From assembly GCA_027019165.1 (NCBI GenBank), contig JALUXC010000002.1, positions 310,001-374,000 on the forward strand: 64,000 nt of DNA. The letters are read 5' to 3'. The notes under the pieces were generated by a model. It saw only the letters and a list, made by a program, of their open reading frames with translations, was not told the origin of the DNA and did no database searches. Shown piece after piece: positions 56,103 to 64,000 of the stretch. Made by a program: the position numbers and the translations under genes. Position 1 is the stretch's first letter; each line of letters begins with the position of its first letter. This stretch comes from Pseudophaeobacter sp. Lineage in GTDB: Bacteria; Pseudomonadota; Alphaproteobacteria; Rhodobacterales; Rhodobacteraceae.

Positions 56103-57700
56103 CTTTGATCCTGTTCTGGCACAAACCGCGGCGCGGTGATTTCAATCATGGACGGGCCGCCTACCGGCGCGGCGTTCAGGGCTGTCGCAACCTCAGCCGG
56201 GTCGGCTGGCACCCGCTGGTAGGAAATGCCAAAAGACTGTGCCGCGGCAGCAAAATCCGGCGGGATCGGATCACAGCCCACCACCGCCACACCGACATCC
56301 TGCATCGAGGTGGCGATTTCCCGGTACCCATGGTTGTTCCAGATGACAAAGGTTACGGGCAGACGCTCCTCAACGGCCACCATGATTTCAGGGAGAGTGA
56401 ACTGCGCACCACCATCGCCGAGGATCGACAGAACGCGCGTGTCGGGAGCTCCGATGGCAGCACCAATTGCCGCCGGAATGCCATAGCCCAGCGCCCCATA
56501 GCCAGTTGCCGCGTTGAACCATCCACCGGGGCGGTCGTGGTCATAATAGAGGTTGCCAGCATAGATCGGCTGGGTCGAATCCCCGACCATGATGGCCCCC
56601 GGCAGCGCATCGCGCATGGCGTTCAGGATTTCGACCTGCGCCCGGTAGTCCGGTCCGATCTCATCCCATGCAGCTGAGCGGGCCTTGGCGGCACGCTCAG
56701 CTCCCTCTGCTTGCAAGGTGACGCCTTCCAGATGGGCCCGCAGCGCCATCAAAAAGGGCTCGGCTGCGCTGTGAATGGTCAGCTCAGCCGGATGTCGCGC
56801 CAGTTGCTGCGCGCAGATATCCACGCGGATCATCCCATCCATTACAGGCATGGTGCCGCTTGCATACATGTCATAGTCGGTCGGCCCCAATTCAGTACCC
56901 AGAGCGAGCACGGCGTCCGCCTCTTCGATCAGGGAGCGGGTCGCGGCAAGGCTGGGGCTGGCAGGAACCGAAAGGGCATGTCCATGCATCAGCCCCCGCG
57001 CATTGACGGTCTGTACCACCGGCGCGTCCAGCCGTTCAGCCAAAGCCCGAAGGCTGGCCCCGAGCTTCTTTGCACCGCCACCGGCAAGGATCACCGGACG
57101 CTTGGCGACTCCAAGCCGCGCTGCAGCCTCTGCCACCTGATCCTGTGTCGGCGCAAACGGCTCTGGCGCATCATAGGCCGGCTTCGAAACGGCCTTTGTT
57201 CCCGCAACATCCAGAGGGATCTGGATATGTGTCGGTCCGGGGCGACCCTTGGAAAACGGCTCGAACGCCCGGTTCAGAGCCGGGTCCAGAGCCTCGGGAA
57301 TTTCCAGATGCTCAGACACCAACGCCACGGTTGAGGCCAGAGCATGCTGATCCGGGAGTTCGTGCAGATGCCCCATCCCCTGCCCCAGTGAGGCGCGCGT
57401 GTTGACCCCGGACACGACCAGCATCGGCACCGAATCGGCGCGCGCCTGCGCCATTGGCGTGAGCGTGTTGGTCAGCCCCGGCCCGGTGATCACAAAGGCA
57501 ACGCCCGGTTTTCCAGTGACACGCGCATAGCCATCGGCCATGAAACCTGCGCCCTGCTCATGTCGCGGTGTGATATGGCGCAGCCCCGAGGCCGCGAGTC
57601 CACGGTAGAGCCCAACCGTATGCACCCCGGGGATCCCAAAGACACAGTCGACACCCCGCGCTTTGAGCCCCAAGACGAGTGCTTCACCCAGCGTCGTCAT
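56099..57700 (-). CDS. aruI: Thiamine diphosphate-dependent decarboxylase, AruI-like (5-guanidino-2-oxopentanoate decarboxylase)
   Basis: 533 residues of the acetolactate synthase superfamily. TPP glutamate in RHEQGAGFMADGYAR, pyrophosphate/Mg2+ motif ILGDGGAQF with NNHGY later. Its partner gene is an AruH-like aminotransferase, as in the arginine transaminase pathway of Pseudomonas, where AruI converts 2-ketoarginine to 4-guanidinobutyraldehyde. Without that context a generic acetolactate synthase large subunit could be proposed, but no small subunit is present. Confidence 0.82.
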   Translation of the reverse strand: MTTLGEALVLGLKARGVDCVFGIPGVHTVGLYRGLAASGLRHITPRHEQGAGFMADGYARVTGKPGVAFVITGPGLTNTLTPMAQARADSVPMLVVSGVNTRASLGQGMGHLHELPDQHALASTVALVSEHLEIPEALDPALNRAFEPFSKGRPGPTHIQIPLDVAGTKAVSKPAYDAPEPFAPTQDQVAEAAARLGVAKRPVILAGGGAKKLGASLRALAERLDAPVVQTVNARGLMHGHALSVPASPSLAATRSLIEEADAVLALGTELGPTDYDMYASGTMPVMDGMIRVDICAQQLARHPAELTIHSAAEPFLMALRAHLEGVTLQAEGAERAAKARSAAWDEIGPDYRAQVEILNAMRDALPGAIMVGDSTQPIYAGNLYYDHDRPGGWFNAATGYGALGYGIPAAIGAAIGAPDTRVLSILGDGGAQFTLPEIMVAVEERLPVTFVIWNNHGYREIATSMQDVGVAVVGCDPIPPDFAAAAQSFGISYQRVPADPAEVATALNAAPVGGPSMIEITAPRFVPEQDQR

Positions 57701-58884
57701 GCGACTGCCTGCCTGCGTTTCTTGGCATGGGCAGCGATCCGTGAAACGGCCTCATCAAAGCGCGCATCTTCAATCGTCAGGGCAACGCGCACCCAGCCGG
57801 TCAGCGTGTCTCCAAACGAAGACCCCGGCATGACCGCAACCCCGACGTCTTGCAGAAGGTCAATCGCATATGCTTCACCCGTCTGACCTGTCGAGCCCAC
57901 ATCAATCATCGCAAACATGCCTGCTTCGGGGCGGTGAACGCGCAGATCGGTCTGCGCGTGCAGTTGCTCGGCCAGCCGCCCTGCGCGCGCCGCAAACCGG
58001 GCCACCATACCTGCCGCAACCGGAGAGCCTTGGCGAACGGCCTGTTCGGTCATATCCGCAATGAAGGGCGGGTTTCCGAACAGCATGGTCTCGCAATAGG
58101 GCAAGAGCGCATCGCAGAAGGTAGCGGGCGCAACGCACCAGCCACTGCGAAACCCTGGAGCTGCGTGAGATTTTGAAACCGAAGACACCACAATCACCCG
58201 GTCAGCGATCTCCTCTGCCGCGAGCGGTGACGTGAAGGTCGCCCCCTCAAAGACCAGATCGGCATAGACCTCGTCCGACAGGATCCAGAGGTCATGTTTC
58301 AGGGCAAGTATTCCTATGTTTTCGATATCTTTGCGTGTCAGGATCGATCCCGTTGGGTTGTGCGGCGTGGTCAACAGGACGGCGCGCGTGCGCGGCGTGA
58401 TGCGAGCTGCGATATCCTCTGCCTGCATTCTGAAGCCATGCTCGGCACACAGTGGCACAGGCACCATCTCCGCCCCGGTAGAGCGGATCACGGCCTCATA
58501 GGTGGCGTAAAGCGGATCGCCCACCAGCACCTCGTCTCCATGCTGCGCAACCCCTGCCATCACTGCAAAGAGCGCGGTCTGCGTGCCGGGGAAGCAAAGG
58601 ATATTGTTCGGACTAATGTGACGGCCGGTACGGGCTGAATAGTGTTCGGCCAGGGCGACGCGCAGGTTCATCTCTCCACGCCCGTCGGAATAGCCGGTGC
58701 GCCCGGCGAACATCGCACGCGCAGCTGTATCGAGCAGCGATTGCGGCACAGGCACGTCTGGTTCTCCGATGGTCATCTCGATCACATCCTTGCCCGCCAC
58801 GGCCAGTTCGCGGGCCTTGAAATGGAGGTCCCATTTTGCCCCGCCAAGGCCAGAAAGACGTTGCATTACATCAGTTGTTTTCAT
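57697..58884 (-). CDS. aruH: Class I aminotransferase, AruH-like (arginine:pyruvate transaminase)
   Basis: 395 residues, fold-type I. PLP lysine K238 (SVSKSHAAPGFRSGW), HNPTGS and SDEVYADL motifs. The start DLHFKARELAVAGKDVIEMTIGEP (here in parts WDLHFKARELA and DVIEMTIGEPD) resembles AruH as I remember it. Predicted to move the alpha-amino group of arginine to pyruvate, giving 2-ketoarginine. Coupled to aruI by ATGA and preceded by tetR with a 2-base gap. Confidence 0.82.
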   Translation of the reverse strand: MKTTDVMQRLSGLGGAKWDLHFKARELAVAGKDVIEMTIGEPDVPVPQSLLDTAARAMFAGRTGYSDGRGEMNLRVALAEHYSARTGRHISPNNILCFPGTQTALFAVMAGVAQHGDEVLVGDPLYATYEAVIRSTGAEMVPVPLCAEHGFRMQAEDIAARITPRTRAVLLTTPHNPTGSILTRKDIENIGILALKHDLWILSDEVYADLVFEGATFTSPLAAEEIADRVIVVSSVSKSHAAPGFRSGWCVAPATFCDALLPYCETMLFGNPPFIADMTEQAVRQGSPVAAGMVARFAARAGRLAEQLHAQTDLRVHRPEAGMFAMIDVGSTGQTGEAYAIDLLQDVGVAVMPGSSFGDTLTGWVRVALTIEDARFDEAVSRIAAHAKKRRQAVA

Positions 58885-58886
58885 GG

Positions 58887-59540
58887 CTATCCAGCCTTTG
58901 CATCAGAAGGAATTTGTAGGTTCAACCCGGTGATCGCGCTGACGGACCGCAGGCCGATCTGTGGTAACTCACCGGGTTCAAAGGCTTCGGGCAGCGCGCC
59001 ACCCTCAAGCCACAGCCCGTCCACCACCGCGTTGGCGGCAATGGCAAGCTGACGCAATTGCGCCGGGGTGCCGGGGGTGCCGACCTCTTCAAGGGCGGCT
59101 GCGATCAAACCTTCCAGGCGGCCCCGAAAATCCGCATAGGTCTCAGCGTGGATCCGGCGCATATCAGGATCCTGCTGTACCCGGTTGAGAAAACTGGCCC
59201 AAAGCGCGACTGAGCGTTCATCCACCACCGGCGGTTTGAGCGATGCCACCACAAACCCCGCCAAGCGTGAGACGGCGGTACCGGCGTTCTGCTCTGCCAA
59301 TGAGGCGGTCAGCTCGGTAAGGCCGGTCATATGCTGCTCGTAGGCGGCGGTGATGAGTTCTTCCTTGGATGAAAAGTAGTGACGGATCAGACCAGGCGTC
59401 ACATCAGCCCGTTCCGCAATGGCACGCACCGTCGATCCGACCACGCCCTTTTCAGCCACAAGCGCAAGAGTGGCATCAATCAGGGCCGCCCGGCGCGCAT
59501 CGGCAGGTTCACGGCTGAATTTTCGGCGGTTCTGGGTCAT
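58887..59540 (-). CDS. TetR family regulator (BetI-like) of the aru-ddah operon
   Basis: 217 residues from ATG 59540. HTH at about 15-60 (ALVAEKGVVGSTVRAIAERA, then PGLIRHYFSSKEELI); C-terminal BetI-type effector domain. First gene of tetR-aruH-aruI-ddah, so probably a local repressor. A perfect 6-bp-arm palindrome at 59563-59578 lies just upstream. Confidence 0.92.
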   Translation of the reverse strand: MTQNRRKFSREPADARRAALIDATLALVAEKGVVGSTVRAIAERADVTPGLIRHYFSSKEELITAAYEQHMTGLTELTASLAEQNAGTAVSRLAGFVVASLKPPVVDERSVALWASFLNRVQQDPDMRRIHAETYADFRGRLEGLIAAALEEVGTPGTPAQLRQLAIAANAVVDGLWLEGGALPEAFEPGELPQIGLRSVSAITGLNLQIPSDAKAG

Positions 59541-59562
59541 GGTCTTTCTGAAAGTGAAATTA

Positions 59563-59578
59563 TTATACAAACGTATAA
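59563..59578 (-). promoter_or_regulatory. Palindrome upstream of tetR, candidate operator
   Basis: TTATAC-AAAC-GTATAA, perfect 6-bp arms, 23 to 38 bases before the tetR start. A position and size fit for autoregulation by the TetR protein. The GTATAA arm could also be part of the promoter. Confidence 0.55.
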
Positions 59579-59618
59579 ATACCAGCTCCCGCAATCACGC
59601 AAGCGAAAATTGAGCCAC

Positions 59619-59652
59619 AAAAAAGACCGGTTCGTTCCTTGCCGAACCGGTC
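59619..59652 (-). terminator. Intrinsic terminator after rfbG
   Basis: Perfect 10-bp stem GACCGGTTCG (59625-59634) and CGAACCGGTC (59643-59652), 8-base loop. On the minus strand a run of six T follows. It is about 115 bases after the rfbG stop. Confidence 0.85.
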
Positions 59653-59767
59653 CCGGAGTGCTCAGGTTGATGTCGAAATAGGCTGGATACAGCACACCGC
59701 AGCGAAAACGGCAATCAAGGTCCTGGCGCCACAAGCGCCACCAAGTTGCTTGCAGCCTTGGGCATAT

Positions 59768-60952
59768 CTAGGCTGCGGTCACCCGATCGCTTGGCGCGCC
59801 GCTCTGACCTTGCACTGTGTCCACGCCAGTTAGCTTGAGTCGGTAGTCCGCAATCTGCCGCTGCACCAGATTTGTCCGTTGAGCGGCGGTAGCGCCTTGA
59901 TACCACTCGGCCGTCCAGTTCAGCATCTCAGACGCGTCAAGCTGTGGGCGCCAGCCCAAATACTCGCGCGCAGCTGCACAATCCAGTCTCAACAGCGTGG
60001 CCTCATGCAGCCCGTCGCCCGGTTCCTTGTTCCATTGGAACGCGGGGCCAAGAATGTCAGCAAGAGAGGAGATCACCTCTCCAACGCTGAGTGTCATGTG
60101 ATCTGCAGGACCGAAATTCCATCCCTTTGAGAACCGTTCAGGCGCCGCCCAGCCGCGTTCGGCGAGCAGAAGATAGCCCGCAATCGGGTCCAGCACGTGC
60201 TGCCAGGGACGCAGGGCGTCGGGATGCCGAATCGAAAGCGTTTGCCCAGACGCCAAAGCACGCATGGCATCCGGGATCAAACGGTCCAGGCTCCAATCGC
60301 CGCCACCGATAACATTGCCGGCCCGTGCTGAGGCCACCGCGACAGGATGACGACCATCCAGTTGCGAAGGCGTGTTTTGAAAGAATGAATTCCGATAGGA
60401 AGCGGTCACCAATTCAGTACAGCCCTTGGAATTCGAATAGGGATCATGCCCTCCCATGGGGTCGCTTTCTCGGTAGCCCCAGATCTGCTCGCGATTCTCG
60501 TAGCATTTGTCGCTGCTCACCACGACGATGGAACGCAGCGAGGGCGCCGAGGTCCTGCAAGCCTCCAGCAAATGTACTGTGCCCATCACATTGGTGGCAT
60601 AGGTGTCGACCGGGGCTGCATAGGACAGGCGCACCAAAGGCTGAGCGGCCATGTGGATGACGATCTCGGGATCAAAGTCAGAAATGGCCTGTCGCAAAGC
60701 ATCCCTGTCGCGAATATCACCTTCAACGTGATCCATCCGCGCGGCCAGTTCCAACTCCTCGAAAAGGCACTGACGGTCAGCACCGTTCGGCACGCCATCG
60801 CGCGTGGGAGCCAATGCAAACCCCCGCACCTCTGCCTGCATCTGCAGCAACCAAGAGGTCAACCAACTGCCCTTGAAACCTGTATGCCCAGTAACAAAGA
60901 CACGGCGATCACGCCAAAAGGCTTCGCTTGGATAGGGATCGAAACGGGTCAA
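59768..60952 (-). CDS. rfbG: CDP-glucose 4,6-dehydratase
   Basis: 394 residues from TTG 60952, with AAGGAAG seven bases upstream and no usable ATG nearby. Short-chain dehydrogenase fold: VTGHTGFKGSWLTSWLL (NAD), VVVSSDKCYENRE, YSNSKGCTELV (Tyr-Lys) and RAGNVIGGGDW. Length is slightly above the usual 360. Makes CDP-4-keto-6-deoxyglucose from the product of rfbF. Next to the C-methyltransferase gene. Confidence 0.95.
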   Translation of the reverse strand: MTRFDPYPSEAFWRDRRVFVTGHTGFKGSWLTSWLLQMQAEVRGFALAPTRDGVPNGADRQCLFEELELAARMDHVEGDIRDRDALRQAISDFDPEIVIHMAAQPLVRLSYAAPVDTYATNVMGTVHLLEACRTSAPSLRSIVVVSSDKCYENREQIWGYRESDPMGGHDPYSNSKGCTELVTASYRNSFFQNTPSQLDGRHPVAVASARAGNVIGGGDWSLDRLIPDAMRALASGQTLSIRHPDALRPWQHVLDPIAGYLLLAERGWAAPERFSKGWNFGPADHMTLSVGEVISSLADILGPAFQWNKEPGDGLHEATLLRLDCAAAREYLGWRPQLDASEMLNWTAEWYQGATAAQRTNLVQRQIADYRLKLTGVDTVQGQSGAPSDRVTAA

Positions 60953-60985
60953 TGCTTTTCTTCCTTTGCTTTGACGTAAGCCCGG

Positions 60986-62251
60986 TCAGGACACGCTCTG
61001 GCGCGTGCCCCAATTGCCAGGCTGGAGGTCGGGCAGGTTCACAGTCTCTTCTGCCTCATTCAATACCGAAACCTCGGCCTGCCATCCCATCTGCGCAATT
61101 TGGCTACGGATTTCAGCCTCATAATTCGGGTTCATGATGACCACGGTCTTCACACCCTGGGTCATCGCAGTGGCAGGATCAACGATTGGGGTCACGCTGA
61201 CAGGCATAAAACACTGTTGTTTGGCCGGGTTCAAATTAATTCCCATGTCAATCAGATCGCCCGCGCGTGCATTAACAAGTAAGCAGAAGGTTACCCCTTT
61301 GGAGGCCGCCCCCCATTCGGCGACGCCTCCTGCTGCACGGCGCGCTTTGAGATATTCCGCCCAGCGACCCAACAGCGCATTGCGCCGCAAAAGGTATCGC
61401 TCGCCAAGGTCCGAAGCCTGATCGCCCGTTGTGCTTGCCTCTGCGACGTTCGAGGCTGTCGGATTACTCTGAACGGCCTCAATCCACATGTATTGCTCGT
61501 CATAGACAGGGATCACCTGTGCCTGCAAACCATGCGCCGCGAAGAGCATTTGGATGGAAACCGGATTGTAGAGCGCGCAATGCTCATAAAAGAAATCCTG
61601 AAAAGCCCCGTGGCGCAAAATCCAATCCACGTCGGGTGTTTCTACGAAAAGCTTGCGCCCTGGCGCCATCGCCGCTGCCAGACTTGCGGCGAAGCTTTGC
61701 ACGTCCTTCACATGCTCGATGGTGTGACGGGAACAAATGACATTGGCCTGTGAAGGGATCTTGGCCACGTCCTCCAGGGTAAAATATCTGGGATGAATCA
61801 CCGCGCCTTCGGGCAGCGGCTTTTCTGTTGTGCAAGAGGGATCAAACCCAACTGCACTCTTCACGCGTCCCTTTGAGCGCGCATGAAGAAGGCGCAGGAA
61901 GTCGCCTTCCCCGCATCCGATCTCGACATAGTGAATATCCTGATCCGCGGGCACCGCTGCCAGAATCTTGTCCGCCATCTCGCACAAATGCGCCTGATAG
62001 AACCCAGAGGCAGAGACATCGTTGTTGTAACCGCCATCGTAGGAAATCCGCTGCGGATCGAAGGAGGCGTCCCAAACAAAGCCGCGTCCACCGCAGTGCA
62101 CCATGGTCAAAACACCGCGACTGAAGCTCTGTGCACGATTTAGATCCGGCGGTGTCACATTCTGCAGAGTCGGCACATTGAGCCGTCGTTCTATCACCGT
62201 GGTTTGGGCACCGCTACAAACTGGGCAGGCGTGAGGCTGAATATGGGTCAT
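60986..62251 (-). CDS. SAM-dependent sugar C-methyltransferase-like protein
   Basis: 421 residues from ATG 62251; a GTG at 62284 is in frame. Three parts as in NovU/TylC3-type enzymes: N-terminal zinc-binding module (HACPVCSG, then VHCGGRGFVWD), SAM domain (about 95-200, VEIGCGEGDFLRLLHARSKG) and the C-terminal Methyltransf_14-like domain (WGAASKGVTFCLLV). The second Cys of the CxxC pair is Arg, so the zinc site lacks one expected ligand. Predicted to methylate a 4-keto-6-deoxy sugar. Confidence 0.82.
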   Translation of the reverse strand: MTHIQPHACPVCSGAQTTVIERRLNVPTLQNVTPPDLNRAQSFSRGVLTMVHCGGRGFVWDASFDPQRISYDGGYNNDVSASGFYQAHLCEMADKILAAVPADQDIHYVEIGCGEGDFLRLLHARSKGRVKSAVGFDPSCTTEKPLPEGAVIHPRYFTLEDVAKIPSQANVICSRHTIEHVKDVQSFAASLAAAMAPGRKLFVETPDVDWILRHGAFQDFFYEHCALYNPVSIQMLFAAHGLQAQVIPVYDEQYMWIEAVQSNPTASNVAEASTTGDQASDLGERYLLRRNALLGRWAEYLKARRAAGGVAEWGAASKGVTFCLLVNARAGDLIDMGINLNPAKQQCFMPVSVTPIVDPATAMTQGVKTVVIMNPNYEAEIRSQIAQMGWQAEVSVLNEAEETVNLPDLQPGNWGTRQSVS

Positions 62252-62481
62252 AGAAATAGCGCTTTCTTTCTCCAGCAGACCCACGCTCGGTTGGCACAGG
62301 GTTTGTGCATGCGCCGAAAACTAAAATGAAATTCTTACTAATTTAGAAACACAGCCGCTTCCGATGAAGCATACCAAAAGGTCGATGCGGATTGTTTCAA
62401 TTTTCTGCAATTCAACCAAAAATTAACTGCAGCATTCATAAGGTTGAGCGCAAAGAGGCAAACACTGAATCGAGAGCACAC

Positions 62482-63345
62482 ATGAAAGTTGTCATCCTGG
62501 CCGGCGGACTTGGAACGCGCATCAGTGAGGAATCCCACCTGCGCCCAAAGCCCATGATCGAAATCGGTGGCAAGCCGATTCTTTGGCACATCATGAAAAC
62601 ATTCAGCGCGCACGGTCTGACCGACTTCGTGATTTGCTGTGGCTACAAGGGCCACATGATCAAGGAGTACTTCACCAACTACTTGCTCTATAATTCGGAC
62701 GTCCAAGTGGACCTCGCTAGTGGTGAACACAAGATCCTCAACCACAGCGCCGAACCCTGGCGAATCACCATGCTCGACACTGGCGCAGAAACCCAAACCG
62801 GCGGTCGCCTTGCCCTGGCCCGTCCTCATTTGGGTGAGCGGTTCTGCTTGACCTACGGCGATGGTGTTGCGGACGTCGACATCAAAGAACTGATCACATT
62901 TCACAAACGAGAAGGCCGCAAAGCGACGGTCACGGCCGTGCAACCTGCGGGGCGTTTTGGCAGCCTCGAAACGGATGGAACTGCTGCGCTGAACTTTGTG
63001 GAAAAACCGGCCGGGGACAACAACTGGGTAAGCGGCGGCTTTTTCGTCTGCGAACCAGATGTTCTGGATCTTATCCCAAGTCTCGACACGATCTGGGAAC
63101 AAGACCCCTTGGAGACACTCACGCGTGACAGGCAGTTGTCGGTCTACAAGCACCGCGGCTTCTGGAGCGCCATGGACACCATGCGGGACAAACGGCTGCT
63201 TGAAGAGCTTTGGAACACCGGAAAGGCACCTTGGAAGGTTTGGGAAACGCCAGAAGCACAATTGCCCTTTAGCCTCGTCGCGAAAACCGGCCCAGCAGTT
63301 GGGAACTTGAGTGCATCGTCAAAATCGACGCCGATCGGACACTAG
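62482..63345 (+). CDS. rfbF: Glucose-1-phosphate cytidylyltransferase
   Basis: 287 residues from ATG 62482 (MKVVILAGGLGTRISEESHL). Nucleotidyl transferase signature followed by RPKPMIEIGGKPILWHIMK, then LTYGDGVADVD and VEKPAGDNNWVSGGFFV. Makes CDP-glucose for RfbG. The last 25 residues or so (KTGPAVGNLSASSKSTPIG) are atypical for the family end. Divergent from the methyltransferase gene across a 230-base AT-rich region. Confidence 0.95.
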   Translation: MKVVILAGGLGTRISEESHLRPKPMIEIGGKPILWHIMKTFSAHGLTDFVICCGYKGHMIKEYFTNYLLYNSDVQVDLASGEHKILNHSAEPWRITMLDTGAETQTGGRLALARPHLGERFCLTYGDGVADVDIKELITFHKREGRKATVTAVQPAGRFGSLETDGTAALNFVEKPAGDNNWVSGGFFVCEPDVLDLIPSLDTIWEQDPLETLTRDRQLSVYKHRGFWSAMDTMRDKRLLEELWNTGKAPWKVWETPEAQLPFSLVAKTGPAVGNLSASSKSTPIGH

Positions 63346-63348
63346 TAG

Positions 63349-63903
63349 ATGGCCAACCCTGAACTTAGAGAACTGCCTCTGGCTGGTGCCTTTCATTATC
63401 GCCCCACGCCCCACAATGATCATCGCGGCAGTTTTTCGCGTCTCACCTGCAATCAGTTTCTCGCGGACGCCGACCTGAACACCAATTGGGTGCAGACCAA
63501 CCTGTCGCGTACAAAGACGCGGGGCACAGTCAGGGGAATGCACTACCAGACGGACCCGTTTGCGGAAATCAAGCTTCTGACCTGTTTGTCCGGCCGGATC
63601 TTCGACGTATTGGTGGACTTGCGCCCAACCTCTGCCACCTATGGGCAATGGACCAGCGTCGAACTTGACGGAGCAACGGCGGACACGGTCTATATTCCAG
63701 TCGGCATCGCCCATGGGTTTCAGACACTGAGTGATGACGTCACGCTACACTACAGTCATTCGGCCGCTTTTCATCCAGATCATCAGGCGGGTGTCTCCTA
63801 TAGCGATCCACACATCGGGATCCGCTGGCCGCTCCGCGTGAGCGGCGTGTCTGAGCGGGATGCCAACCTGCCCCCACTTAAAACTCTAGAGGAGGCTCTG
63901 TAA
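63349..63903 (+). CDS. dTDP-4-dehydrorhamnose 3,5-epimerase family (RfbC-like)
   Basis: 184 residues. Cupin epimerase: FHYRPTPHNDHRGSFSRL, TKTRGTVRGMHYQTDPF (catalytic His), VYIPVGIAHGFQTLSDD. In a CDP-sugar locus it may epimerise a CDP-4-keto-6-deoxyhexose rather than a dTDP sugar. Starts three bases after the rfbF stop and shares a base with the following ATG. Confidence 0.9.
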   Translation: MANPELRELPLAGAFHYRPTPHNDHRGSFSRLTCNQFLADADLNTNWVQTNLSRTKTRGTVRGMHYQTDPFAEIKLLTCLSGRIFDVLVDLRPTSATYGQWTSVELDGATADTVYIPVGIAHGFQTLSDDVTLHYSHSAAFHPDHQAGVSYSDPHIGIRWPLRVSGVSERDANLPPLKTLEEAL

Positions 63904-64000
63904 TGCAGTGCCGCCATTGCGCAACAGAACTGTCCCTAACGGTGCTTGACCTCGCACATGCGCCGCCCTCCAACGCCTATCTGGAAAAAGGTCAGCTGCG
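63903..64000 (+). CDS. Sugar C-methyltransferase-like protein (partial, runs off window)
   Basis: Only 32 residues are visible, from ATG 63903 overlapping the previous stop (TAATG): MQCRHCATELSLTVLDLAHA then PPSNAYLEKGQL. A Cys-x-x-Cys start followed by LDLAHAPPSNAYL is the usual N-terminal zinc module of NovU-type C-methyltransferases. It would be the second such gene in this locus. Confidence 0.75.
   Translation, partial: MQCRHCATELSLTVLDLAHAPPSNAYLEKGQL

Overview
The window reads as chromosome of a marine alphaproteobacterium of the Roseobacter group (Rhodobacteraceae), near Ruegeria, Tritonibacter or Phaeobacter. The evidence is recalled rather than searched: the class III aminotransferase is almost the same as the omega-transaminase known from Ruegeria sp. 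TM1040, and several gene orders are typical of Rhodobacterales (lptC-lptA-lptB-hpf-ptsN, rimP-nusA-ylxR-infB, secA divergent from ppiC-argJ-mutT). DNA is GC-rich, genes are tightly packed, and many neighbours overlap by 1 or 4 bases. I see no tRNA, rRNA, insertion sequence, CRISPR array or phage gene.

Left part (1-10276) is catabolic. On the minus strand are the end of a PEP mutase/isocitrate lyase family gene, a three-gene TRAP transporter, and an lrp/asnC - aldehyde dehydrogenase - aminotransferase set. Facing them on the plus strand are an EutD/DoeA-like M24 hydrolase, an ArgE/DoeB2-like M20 deacetylase and a GntR regulator. Together the two arms look like a variant ectoine or diaminobutyrate degradation module. 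A 20-bp perfect palindrome lies in the divergent control region.

10461-25691 is mainly cell envelope: rnd, kdsD, lptCAB, hpf and ptsN, then a minus-strand glycan locus (tandem-domain sulfotransferase, GT14-type and two GT2-type glycosyltransferases, galE, galU, kdsB-like, cysQ) facing a KpsM-like export permease. CysQ next to a sulfotransferase suggests a sulfated surface glycan.

25663-46664 is mostly core genes: alkB, dnaK-dnaJ with a heat-shock-type promoter, radC, a two-gene envelope set with a PBP-OmpA fusion, secA, ppiC, argJ, mutT, infB, ylxR, nusA, rimP, a short peptide-type binding protein and proline iminopeptidase.

46714-64000 holds ubiG, a probable unannotated small RNA (about 47557-47719), marR, a nitrilase-family amidase, grxC, a DadA-type oxidase, a zinc uptake locus (znuA divergent from zur-znuC-znuB, with two Zur-like boxes between them), an RpiR regulator, a tetR-aruH-aruI-ddah guanidino-amino-acid operon, and the start of a CDP-hexose locus (rfbG, rfbF, a 3,5-epimerase and two C-methyltransferase-like genes) that runs off the right end.

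Best candidates for something undescribed are the structured RNA after ubiG, the second candidate RNA in the gene-free gap at 38752-39257, the recombined ectoine-like module with its palindrome, the DDAH plus arginine-transaminase operon, and the sulfated-glycan locus.
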